Of a stretch of DNA of 22,616 nucleotides, positions 6,878 to 12,418 are shown one piece after another (the stretch's first letter is position 1; each line of letters starts with the position of its first letter). The notes under the pieces are model-generated. The model ran no database searches, was not told the origin of the DNA, and worked only from the letters and a program-made list of their open reading frames with translations. The stretch is from a virus. The position numbers and the translations under genes were made by a program. The stretch covers positions 1 to 22,616 of IMG/VR virus record IMGVR_UViG_3300031963_012204. One strand, 5' to 3'.

Positions 6878-7093
6878 GGAAACACGGGACGAGAGCCAGG
6901 CAGCGGCACAGGGGACGGCGGGAGGTGGTCTGCATGGTACGTGGTTATTTGTGAACAACCGACCACTAGGCAGGACATGGGTTAGTATGTGGAAGTCCTG
7001 AGCGGCGGACGGGCAAACCCACCGACCGGGACACCCCAATCCACGCCTGCAGTCGAGCCTGAGCGCTCCTGCCGGTATTCCCCTTCTGAACCG
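6878..7093. other. Non-coding gap ending the first gene block
   Basis: About 215 bases without a well-supported gene. The + strand run of ATGA junctions ends here. TAGTAT at 6983-6988 could be a -10 element, but no good -35 lies 16-18 bases upstream. A GTG at 6989 could extend the next gene by 35 residues. The end of the SufE ORF and this gap read as a coherent minus-strand frame down from 6978 (ARQESAAAVAACLQS, GLVRELFLAVATGTDTADQR), which might be a remnant of a gene next to sufE in its source genome. Confidence 0.4.
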
Positions 7094-7501
7094 ATGAACT
7101 ACCTGACTACTGACTGGGGCCCAGCAATCCGGCACGGTTGCCGCAGTGTTGCCCCTGTGCTCGTTCTGATCGCCTTGGCCGTGACGGTCGCTGTGGAGCG
7201 GACCTATGCCGCCGGGTTCCGGCTCGGCTGCTGGGTGCACGGCGCGAACGACTGGCTGGCGGCGCACTGGGTTGCGCTGTGGGTCGGTCCGCAGTCCGAA
7301 CCCAAGCCGACTGCACCGCTGGCGCTGCCGCCTGCCCCTGCACCCATCGCCCTGCTGGCCCCTGCGCCGGTGCCGGTTGATGGCCTCGCGCTGGCGTTGC
7401 AGTTGATCGGTGCCGGTGTGAGCATCCGCCAGGCAGCCCGCACGGTCGGCATGGCCCGCACCACGTTGCAGCGCCGGCTGCGGGAGGTGGCTACGGCATG
7501 A
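7094..7501 (+). CDS. Possible membrane-anchored helix-turn-helix protein
   Basis: A 135-residue protein with a hydrophobic helix at about 18-34 (SVAPVLVLIALAVTVAV), a further Trp-rich stretch to about 65, a Pro/Ala linker at about 66-94, and a C-terminal helix-turn-helix at about 95-130 (GAGVSIRQAARTVGMARTTL). The HTH resembles the DNA-binding part of resolvases/invertases, with no recombinase domain. This arrangement suggests a membrane-tethered DNA-binding regulator or a protein that anchors phage DNA. I chose ATG 7094; GTG 6989 is an alternative. Neither has a strong ribosome binding site. Loss of the catalytic domain from a resolvase is possible, but the Pro-rich linker and TM argue for a designed architecture. 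Confidence 0.68.
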   Translation: MNYLTTDWGPAIRHGCRSVAPVLVLIALAVTVAVERTYAAGFRLGCWVHGANDWLAAHWVALWVGPQSEPKPTAPLALPPAPAPIALLAPAPVPVDGLALALQLIGAGVSIRQAARTVGMARTTLQRRLREVATA

Positions 7502-7532
7502 CCCCCACGGCCCGCCGGAGCCTATCCGGCAC
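7502..7532 (+). repeat. Intergenic hairpin repeat, copy A
   Basis: This segment follows the stop of the HTH gene. It carries a perfect stem GCCGGA (7514-7519) and TCCGGC (7525-7530) around a five-base loop. It matches the segment at 7767-7798 at most positions (CCCCACGGC, CGCCG, GAGCC, ATCCGGCA). There is no T-run, so it is not a normal terminator; it may be an mRNA-stabilising or protein-binding hairpin. Confidence 0.65.
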
Positions 7533-7558
7533 TCTCTACCGCACAGCACCGCACAACC

Positions 7559-7765
7559 ATGGCAAAACTTCAAGAAGTGACGATAGAAGCCAACTTAGGC
7601 GCATCCCAGGATGGAAGCATTGCCAGAGCCTCGCTATCACCTGAAGGTTTACGCATCACGATCGCAAAGGGCGATTCTATTCAGGAAATTATTCTCAACA
7701 GCCGGGAGCAAATAGAGGCGTTATCTTGCATTTTTGAAACTCACCGCTACGCAAAAATTGGCTAG
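7559..7765 (+). CDS. Small hypothetical protein in an AT-richer patch
   Basis: A 68-residue protein beginning MAKLQEVTIEANLGASQDGS, predicted mostly beta-strand followed by a helix (NSREQIEALSCIFETH). The ATG at 7559 sits in ACCATGG, with no obvious Shine-Dalgarno sequence. Base composition is visibly more AT-rich than the neighbouring genes, as in 10579-11055 and 11880-12197. It is flanked on both sides by the duplicated GCCGG hairpin, as though it were an inserted cassette. No family recognised. Confidence 0.6.
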   Translation: MAKLQEVTIEANLGASQDGSIARASLSPEGLRITIAKGDSIQEIILNSREQIEALSCIFETHRYAKIG

Positions 7766-7766
7766 C

Positions 7767-7798
7767 TCCCCACGGCTCGCCGGGAGCCCATCCGGCAA
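7767..7798 (+). repeat. Intergenic hairpin repeat, copy B
   Basis: The second copy of the hairpin repeat starts just after the stop of the 68-residue gene. The stem is GCCGG (7779-7783) with CCGGC (7792-7796) around an eight-base loop; compared with copy A there is one inserted G and a compensating mismatch. Preservation of the stem with loop changes supports selection on an RNA or DNA hairpin. Confidence 0.6.
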
Positions 7799-7817
7799 CC
7801 CATCCCATCACACCCCC

Positions 7818-8141
7818 ATGAAAACCGAGTACCCCCTATTAGCCTCCATCGGCAAAACGCTTGCCGCCATTGAGATCTCTTGCCGCAACGCTCAGTGCGT
7901 CCTGGTGTTTGATGATGACACCTTCACGACGCTTAGGGCAAAGATGTATGGCGACGATCCCGAAATTGAGCCCGACATTCTTGACCGGAGCTCCTTTGGA
8001 TATGAGGAGCTGATCCGCGCTGGAATCATGACCGAGGAAGAGGTGACGGCACTGCGAGCAGAGAAGGAGGCCAGAGCGCAGGCATATGCCGAGCGACGGG
8101 AACGAGAGACGTATGAACGGCTGAAACGGAAGTTTGGTTGA
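7818..8141 (+). CDS. Hypothetical protein with C-terminal coiled coil
   Basis: A 107-residue protein: an N-terminal beta-type region (CVLVFDDDTFTTLRAKMYG), then a helical, highly charged tail (EEEVTALRAEKEARAQAYAE) that looks like a coiled coil. ATG 7818 follows the second hairpin repeat; the in-frame start at 7734 would overlap the previous gene and is less likely. It is lower in GC than its neighbours. I recognise no family. The coiled coil suggests self-assembly or a partner protein. Confidence 0.6.
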   Translation: MKTEYPLLASIGKTLAAIEISCRNAQCVLVFDDDTFTTLRAKMYGDDPEIEPDILDRSSFGYEELIRAGIMTEEEVTALRAEKEARAQAYAERRERETYERLKRKFG

Positions 8142-8160
8142 CCCCACTGCACCGCATCCC

Positions 8161-8427
8161 ATGACCCAGTTCCTCAGCATCACCGACACCGGAGGCCGGA
8201 TTGGCCGGATCCGGTGGAGCAACACGTCCCCCCGATCCCGCCTGTGGGGCAACGTGTGGTGGGATCTGTCGTGGCCGCACCAGAGGCCGCCACTGAGCCG
8301 ATTCGCTGCCTTGTTCGCCGAGATCGCCGACAACGCCGCCCTGGCCGCCCAGGTGCTGCAGTCCTCGGTTGAGCGGGCCACCGAGGCTGTGCGGGAGCTG
8401 GGCAAAGCCTTTGGGAGGCTGCAATGA
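8161..8427 (+). CDS. Hypothetical protein with helical C-terminus
   Basis: An 88-residue protein from ATG 8161 (a TTG at 8134 would add nine residues). It opens MTQFLSITDTGGRIGRIRW, has a Trp-rich middle (WGNVWWDLSWPHQ) and a long Ala-rich amphipathic helix (ADNAALAAQVLQSSVERATE). It ends with an ATGA overlap to the 45-residue ORF. I recognise no domain; it may be a small oligomeric phage protein. Confidence 0.6.
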   Translation: MTQFLSITDTGGRIGRIRWSNTSPRSRLWGNVWWDLSWPHQRPPLSRFAALFAEIADNAALAAQVLQSSVERATEAVRELGKAFGRLQ

Positions 8428-8561
8428 CCCGCCCCTACCTCGCCACCCTCGCCAACGGCACCACCGCCCGGCTGATGGCCGTGAGCCGTGCTGCAGCGAT
8501 CCTCACGGCACGCGAGCTGTTTACCACCGTCGTCCGTGTCGTGGAGGATGGGGACTGGTGA
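8424..8561 (+). CDS. Small hypothetical protein
   Basis: A 45-residue protein, MTRPYLATLANGTTARLMAV at its start and an acidic VVEDGDW end, with a helical middle (SRAAAILTARELFTTVVRVV). The ATGA junction with the previous gene supports translation. Its 3' end overlaps the end of the minus-strand gene at 8521-8718 tail to tail, so transcription from the two sides would collide here. No family recognised. Confidence 0.5.
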   Translation: MTRPYLATLANGTTARLMAVSRAAAILTARELFTTVVRVVEDGDW

Positions 8562-8718
8562 CTGCCTCCTCTCCGTCATCGTCCCAGCCTTCCTCCACCT
8601 CCAGCAGCGTTTCCGCCAACAGTTCCATATCGGCCGCCACGTCCGATAGGTCAAGGTCGATTTGCATGAAGGCCAACACAGCACAGCACCGCTCAAGGTA
8701 GCGACTGTCGGACAACAC
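8521..8718 (-). CDS. Small acidic protein, divergent from cyAbrB
   Basis: Reading down from GTG 8718, the minus strand encodes 65 residues: SDSRYLERCCAVLAFMQIDL, DLSDVAADMELLAETLLEVE, then a very acidic EGWDDDGEE and a basic tail. This is a natural-looking acidic helical protein, and bases 8562-8718 have no competing + strand gene, which supports it as real. It would be transcribed away from cyAbrB. An ATG 17 codons in is an alternative start. No family recognised; acidic small phage proteins sometimes act as anti-repressors or DNA mimics, so an interaction with cyAbrB is worth testing. Confidence 0.55.
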   Translation of the reverse strand: MLSDSRYLERCCAVLAFMQIDLDLSDVAADMELLAETLLEVEEGWDDDGEEAVTSPHPPRHGRRW

Positions 8719-8766
8719 TACAAACGCTACCGCCTGTGGTCGGTATCATTACCACCGAGATGCACA
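8697..8766. promoter_or_regulatory. Divergent control region with inverted repeats upstream of cyAbrB
   Basis: GGTAGCG (8697-8703) and CGCTACC (8725-8731) form a 7-base inverted repeat with a 21-base spacer, spanning the start of the minus-strand gene. TATCAT at 8744-8749 matches five of six bases of a -10 box for cyAbrB and sits inside a smaller dyad, GGTA-N4-TACC (8742-8753), so a protein bound there would block the promoter. No good -35 is present. The GGTAGCG motif recurs at 9145-9151, but also inside unrelated genes such as the helicase, so its specificity is unproven. Confidence 0.5.
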
Positions 8767-9156
8767 ATGCACATGATGGCGCTGACCGGTGACGAACTCC
8801 TGCGGCGGGTGAATGAACTGAATGCCGAAGGGGCGAACAAGACCAGGCTCGCCCGTGAGACGGGCTATATCACCCAGAAGAAGGACGGCACCGAACGGGT
8901 CAATTTCACCGGGTTCTATGAAGCCCTGCTGTCGGCCCAAGGCACGATCAGCAAACGACCGAAACGCAAGCCCGGTCGGCCCGGTCGCCCGCTGTCGTAT
9001 CGAACCAGGGTGCTGAGCGGCGTGGGTCATGCCGTCGTCGGTGCCCGCTACCTGGATCAGATCGGAGTGAGCGAGGGGGACATGCTGCAGATCAGCGTCA
9101 GCCGCGGCCGGCTCACCCTGACCCCCATCCGTGGCGAGTCTCGCGGTAGCGATTAG
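8767..9156 (+). CDS. abrB: cyAbrB-type transcription regulator
   Basis: A 129-residue protein matching the cyanobacterial AbrB (cyAbrB) layout: an N-terminal cyanobacteria-specific domain (ALTGDELLRRVNELNAEG, GYITQKKDGTERVNFTGFYE ALLSAQG) and a C-terminal swapped-hairpin AbrB domain (YRTRVLSGVGHAVVGARYLD, then GVSEGDMLQISVSRGRLTLT). Cellular cyAbrBs are global regulators of carbon/nitrogen balance and of other genes in cyanobacteria. The start is one of ATG 8767, 8773 or 8776, all in phase; 8776 gives the canonical M-A-L-T-G. It has its own promoter candidate and terminator, unlike the operon genes around it. In a phage it could serve as repressor of a lysogeny switch or mimic the host regulator. 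Confidence 0.88.
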   Translation: MHMMALTGDELLRRVNELNAEGANKTRLARETGYITQKKDGTERVNFTGFYEALLSAQGTISKRPKRKPGRPGRPLSYRTRVLSGVGHAVVGARYLDQIGVSEGDMLQISVSRGRLTLTPIRGESRGSD

Positions 9157-9182
9157 TATTGATGCGGTAGGTCGGGGTTCCG

Positions 9183-9210
9183 GGGCTCTCTGAGGGGGGA
9201 GCCCTTTTTT
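9183..9210 (+). terminator. Rho-independent terminator after cyAbrB
   Basis: The stem GGGCTC (9183-9188) pairs with GAGCCC (9199-9204), followed at once by six T (9205-9210). It lies 26 bases past the cyAbrB stop and isolates the regulator from the RecT operon. Confidence 0.9.
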
Positions 9211-9409
9211 GTGCGGTATGGTTTGCGGATCGGTCATCACCACCGCCACCGATCTAGACCACATGGTATGGGCTCCGCGATGCCCCTTGGCTGTAGCCGT
9301 GGGCACATCCGGCAGCGGCCGTGATGGAGGTTGCCAAACGGTAGGGAACGTGGTTAGGGTGTGTGCAGGTTCTTCATCAGGACCGCAATCACCCCTTACC
9401 TGAGTTTTT
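9211..9409. promoter_or_regulatory. Non-coding control region before recT
   Basis: About 200 bases without a supported gene. GATCGGT (9228-9234) and ACCGATC (9248-9254) form a 7-base dyad with a 13-base spacer. It is flanked by two direct copies of GGTATGG at 9215-9221 and 9265-9271, exactly 50 bases apart. This is a plausible operator or replication/recombination protein site. A weak promoter candidate is TTGCCA (9331-9336) with TTAGGG (9354-9359) at 17-base spacing; the -10 is poor. Confidence 0.45.
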
Positions 9410-10579
9410 ATGCCCCGAACAGCAGCGGCGCCCAGTCGAAACGGCGCCATTCAGCAAGTGCAGACCCGCCCGGCGGCGGGTGCGTTGCAGCCCGCGCAGG
9501 CCGGCACCGTCGAGGCAGCCCTCCAGGATCCCGCCGTTAAGGGCCAACTCGCTCGGGCCCTTCCCTCATTCATCACAGCCGATCGCTTCCTGCGGGTCGT
9601 GCAGACCGAGGTGAGGAAGACCCCGGAGCTTGCTCGCTGCAGCCCGGCGAGCTTCATGGCTTCCATGATGACCGCCGCGCAGCTTGGGCTGGAGATCGGC
9701 GTCAACGGTGGCGCATTCCTGGTGCCCTACAAGGGAATCTGCAGCTTCGTCCCCGGATGGAAAGGGCTGGTCGACCTTGTGTCTCGCACCGGCCGCGCCA
9801 CGATCTGGACCGGCGCCGTGTTTGAAGGTGACGAGTTCGACTATGCCTTGGGCGATAGCCCATTCGTCACCCATCGCCCCGGCGATGAATCCGACCCTGA
9901 GCGGCTGACGCACGTCTATGCAATCGGCCGGGTTCGGGGCAGCGAGTTTCCGATCATTGAAGTCTGGACCGCAAACAAGATCTGGCAGCACCGCGACAAG
10001 CACAACAAGCAGGGCCAGAAGCATTACAGCTATCGCAACCCTGAGATGTATGCGCGGAAGGTGCCACTACTGCAGGTGATCAAGTATCTGCCGACTTCGA
10101 CGGAGCTGGCGATTGCGCTCGACGCCAACGATCAGGCCGAGATCGCACCGGTGACGGTCACTGTGTCGCAGCCCAAAGCGCCGCAGTTGCCGGCCGATTC
10201 GCAGCCTGCTGCCGACGCCGTGGATGCCACCACGCCGCAGCCCCAATCCGACCCCCCCGCCCCGATCGCCACCATCAGCCAGGAGCAGTTGGAAACGATC
10301 ATAGGCGCGATGGAAAACCGCCTCGGCGCCGTCGGATCCGAAGCGTTCGTCACTGAGGTCTGTGCAGTGATGCAGGTGGAGGATCTGAGCCAACTGCCCG
10401 CCGATGCGTTCTCCGCCGTCATGAAGTCCCTGGCCGATAATGCCGCGGTCGCCGCATGGGGCGAAGGCAAGAGCCGCCAGGGCCGGCAGTTGATCAGCCC
10501 GGAGCGGATCCAGGAACTGCTGAGCGACCCATCGCCTGAGCTGCCGCTGCAGCCGGCGGCCATGCCGGAGTTTGACTGA
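9410..10579 (+). CDS. recT: RecT-family single-strand annealing protein
   Basis: A 389-residue RecT/Redbeta-like recombinase. The core runs from about residue 30 to 240: ITADRFLRVVQTEVRKTPEL, SPASFMASMMTAAQLGLEIG, a LVPYKGICSFVPGWKGLVDL segment and HYSYRNPEMYARKVPLLQVI. These match the RecT fold that anneals complementary ssDNA and promotes strand invasion. After about 240 there is a Pro/Ala/Gln linker and a C-terminal helical domain ending in an acidic tail, longer than the E. coli Rac RecT (269 residues). It starts at ATG 9410, after the non-coding region. With SSB and the RecE-like nuclease it forms a Red-like pathway. Its stop shares a base with the next start. Confidence 0.93.
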   Translation: MPRTAAAPSRNGAIQQVQTRPAAGALQPAQAGTVEAALQDPAVKGQLARALPSFITADRFLRVVQTEVRKTPELARCSPASFMASMMTAAQLGLEIGVNGGAFLVPYKGICSFVPGWKGLVDLVSRTGRATIWTGAVFEGDEFDYALGDSPFVTHRPGDESDPERLTHVYAIGRVRGSEFPIIEVWTANKIWQHRDKHNKQGQKHYSYRNPEMYARKVPLLQVIKYLPTSTELAIALDANDQAEIAPVTVTVSQPKAPQLPADSQPAADAVDATTPQPQSDPPAPIATISQEQLETIIGAMENRLGAVGSEAFVTEVCAVMQVEDLSQLPADAFSAVMKSLADNAAVAAWGEGKSRQGRQLISPERIQELLSDPSPELPLQPAAMPEFD

Positions 10580-11055
10580 TGGACAAGCCACTCGACATTC
10601 GCGTCGGCCAGCAATGGGAACGCCGCGACGGGCAGACTGTAACCATTAAGGAAAAAACGAAAACCGGTTACTTTTATTCCAAATGCGAAAAAGGGTTTGA
10701 ATGGTATTACTTGCCAGACGGTCAACTCAACACATACGTCGATGAGTATGCGTTGGTCAAGCTCCTTCAAGATGTGCCGCCAAGCAAGCCAGAGCCCGAC
10801 CCGGCCAAATCCGAGGCTCCCGATTCGATCCGCAGCGGCAGTGAGCCGTTCTATGTGGTGGTAGTGGACGACGATTCTGGTGGCCGCGCCACCAACGACA
10901 ACCCTGGCCACTCCATCACGTGGGAGACACAGATCCCCGAGGGCAGCAACCTTCGCGCTGTCCTTCGCCAGCGTGCCGCAGTCGGCAACCGCTACGGCAC
11001 CACCTACATCGCCGAGTGCCGCATCATTCCGGAGCTTACCCATGACCCGCTCTGA
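10579..11055 (+). CDS. Hypothetical protein, mosaic composition
   Basis: A 158-residue protein in two halves. Residues about 1-65 (RVGQQWERRDGQTVTIKEKT, CEKGFEWYYLPDGQLNTY) look like a small beta-barrel, SH3-like domain, and are encoded by noticeably AT-rich DNA. Residues about 66-92 are a Pro/Ser linker, and the rest (EPFYVVVVDDDSGGRATN to the end) is encoded by normal high-GC DNA. This suggests a domain fusion of two sources. It starts one base into the recT stop and overlaps the next gene by 14 bases. No function can be named. Confidence 0.7.
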   Translation: MDKPLDIRVGQQWERRDGQTVTIKEKTKTGYFYSKCEKGFEWYYLPDGQLNTYVDEYALVKLLQDVPPSKPEPDPAKSEAPDSIRSGSEPFYVVVVDDDSGGRATNDNPGHSITWETQIPEGSNLRAVLRQRAAVGNRYGTTYIAECRIIPELTHDPL

Positions 11056-11635
11056 ACTCCTCCCCCTGGAAGGCCAGTGGGTGCGGTGGCGGGGCCTCGT
11101 CGACTGCTGGAAATCACGTCCCAACGGTGACACCGACATCTGCATCAGGGCCGTCCGCATCTGGCCGTGGGCATTCACCGAACCGCTCGACACCCTGCGG
11201 CCATCGCTGCAGACTGATCACCTCTGGCTGCGGTGCCCTGCCGCCTTTGTTGCCACCCTCAACGTCGAGCGGCTGCAACCGGCGAACGGGATCGGCACCG
11301 TGGGATGGTATCGCCGGGCTGATGGGACCACGAACGTCGGCGTGCGGGCCCGGGTGCTGACGAACGCGGGCGAGCTACAGCGATTGGTCATCGACCACAT
11401 GCGCCACGGCGAATGGCATCAGGCGATCGGCCTGATCGATGACTACCTGGCGCGGCACCGCAGGGGCGTGAGCATCCTGTGTGCGCCGAACCAGGCGCCG
11501 GAGGCGATCGTGGCGGACCTTAAATGGAGCCGGAAGCTGGCGGCCGACAACCTGAACCGGTTGCGATCGGCACCCAGGTATGGCCGGAGCCGTAGCGCCG
11601 GCCGATTTCGTGACCTATTGCAAACCCGCCAATGA
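11042..11635 (+). CDS. Hypothetical protein
   Basis: A 197-residue protein starting MTRSELLPLEGQWVRWRGLV. The N-terminal two thirds look beta-rich (CIRAVRIWPWAF, HLWLRCPAAFVATLNVERLQ), and the C-terminal third is basic and helical (DLKWSRKLAADNLNRLRSAP), possibly nucleic-acid binding. The ATG at 11042 lies 14 bases before the end of the upstream gene. The position between RecT and the RecE-like nuclease is suggestive of recombination or regulation, but no family is recognised. Confidence 0.65.
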   Translation: MTRSELLPLEGQWVRWRGLVDCWKSRPNGDTDICIRAVRIWPWAFTEPLDTLRPSLQTDHLWLRCPAAFVATLNVERLQPANGIGTVGWYRRADGTTNVGVRARVLTNAGELQRLVIDHMRHGEWHQAIGLIDDYLARHRRGVSILCAPNQAPEAIVADLKWSRKLAADNLNRLRSAPRYGRSRSAGRFRDLLQTRQ

Positions 11636-11811
11636 TCCCGATCGTTTCCGCCGGTCGTCGGTTTCTAATCGTGAACGGTTACCGCATTGTTATTGACCAA
11701 TCCCCTGAGCAGTCCGATGATTTTCTCCCCCGCGAGCTTCTTTTCCCGCCTGGCAACGGTTGCGGTCGTGATCGCAGCCGGTCTGACGATCGCAACTGCC
11801 GGGCCGTCTGA
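11632..11811 (+). CDS. Small hypothetical protein, ATGA-linked
   Basis: A 59-residue ORF whose ATG overlaps the preceding stop as ATGA. The first 38 residues (VSAGRRFLIVNGYRIVIDQS, DDFLPRELLF) look like a beta-hairpin protein; the last 20 are Arg/Asp-rich and low in complexity. Its 3' half is overlapped in another frame by the ORF at 11717-11875. Both may be used, or this one may have been cut off by the second. Junction and codon texture favour translation of at least its N-terminal part. Confidence 0.5.
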   Translation: MIPIVSAGRRFLIVNGYRIVIDQSPEQSDDFLPRELLFPPGNGCGRDRSRSDDRNCRAV

Positions 11812-11875
11812 GCGAGCGCTTGATGCTGCCTGTGCCCACTACGCCCCTTCTGCCGCCGCTTGTCTGCGGCTTTGA
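11717..11875 (+). CDS. Small signal-peptide-like protein
   Basis: A 52-residue ORF with a basic then hydrophobic N-terminus, MIFSPASFFSRLATVAVVIA, continuing AGLTIATAGPSERALDAACA, which reads like a signal sequence or single membrane anchor. Two Cys follow in the short exported part. It starts inside the 11632-11811 ORF in a different frame. Similar tiny exported proteins occur at 15213-15362. No family recognised, so function is unknown. Confidence 0.45.
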   Translation: MIFSPASFFSRLATVAVVIAAGLTIATAGPSERALDAACAHYAPSAAACLRL

Positions 11876-11879
11876 ACCC

Positions 11880-12197
11880 ATGACCGAACACACACCTCTG
11901 CCCCAGTGGCCAAATGGCATCACAGATCGCCCTCCCATCGCAAGCGATGCCGACAGTAACGGTCTGGTTCAAGTTATTAGGGAAAACAATACATGGCACA
12001 CTCACACATGGGAAGACGCTGCCAGAGGGCGTTTTGTATGGATGCACACGCCTGCTTGGCGCCCTCGCATAGCCCCATCCGATGCGTCTGAAGCCCTGAA
12101 GTCCCTTATTTTTTGGGAGACTTCCGGTCAACAGAGATGGTACAAGGCAGCGGAAACCCTTGAAGCTTTCATCTCACAACACTCCAGCACGCCATGA
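11880..12197 (+). CDS. Hypothetical protein in a low-GC patch
   Basis: A 105-residue protein starting MTEHTPLPQWPNGITDRPPI. It contains Trp/His-rich segments (NNTWHTHTWEDAARGRFVWM, WETSGQQRWYKAAETLEAFI) but no recognised motif. ATG 11880 is preferred over the in-frame start at 11820, which would overlap the signal-peptide ORF. Composition is lower in GC than its neighbours. ATGA links it to the next gene. Confidence 0.62.
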   Translation: MTEHTPLPQWPNGITDRPPIASDADSNGLVQVIRENNTWHTHTWEDAARGRFVWMHTPAWRPRIAPSDASEALKSLIFWETSGQQRWYKAAETLEAFISQHSSTP

Positions 12198-12418
12198 CCA
12201 CAACCCCCACCGCGCCAGCCACGCTGAATGACGTAAAAGGCCACCCGCTGTGCCGCGTGGTCTACAGCGCCGACGAGTCAGACAGCCCCCACCGGTACCA
12301 CTTCACGAACGGCTACTACGAGGAATACGCAACCGATGCCGACGTGGTTCATATCGCGTCGCTGTTCATCAGCGATGGCCTGCCTTTCACCCTCACCGTT
12401 TCGGAATACAACCCATGA
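12194..12418 (+). CDS. Small hypothetical protein
   Basis: A 74-residue protein with ATGA junctions on both sides. The middle, HPLCRVVYSADESDSPHRYH, and the end, IASLFISDGLPFTLTVSEYN, look beta-rich and soluble. It sits directly before the RecE-like nuclease and is co-translated with it, so a small accessory role in recombination is possible, but no motif supports it. Confidence 0.58.
   Translation: MTTTPTAPATLNDVKGHPLCRVVYSADESDSPHRYHFTNGYYEEYATDADVVHIASLFISDGLPFTLTVSEYNP

Noticed and set aside
6983-6988. Promoter before the HTH gene (TAGTAT)
   Set aside because: No -35 box at proper spacing, and TTAGTAT also follows the cyAbrB stop where no promoter is needed.
6779-7573. Minus-strand ORF of 264 codons opposite the HTH gene
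   Set aside because: It opposes the HTH gene, is rich in Arg, Gly and Cys of no pattern, and has no start signal.
10132-11193. Minus-strand ORF of 353 codons opposite recT
   Set aside because: It is a high-GC shadow: it opposes RecT and two coupled genes, crosses several gene borders, and shows no domain.
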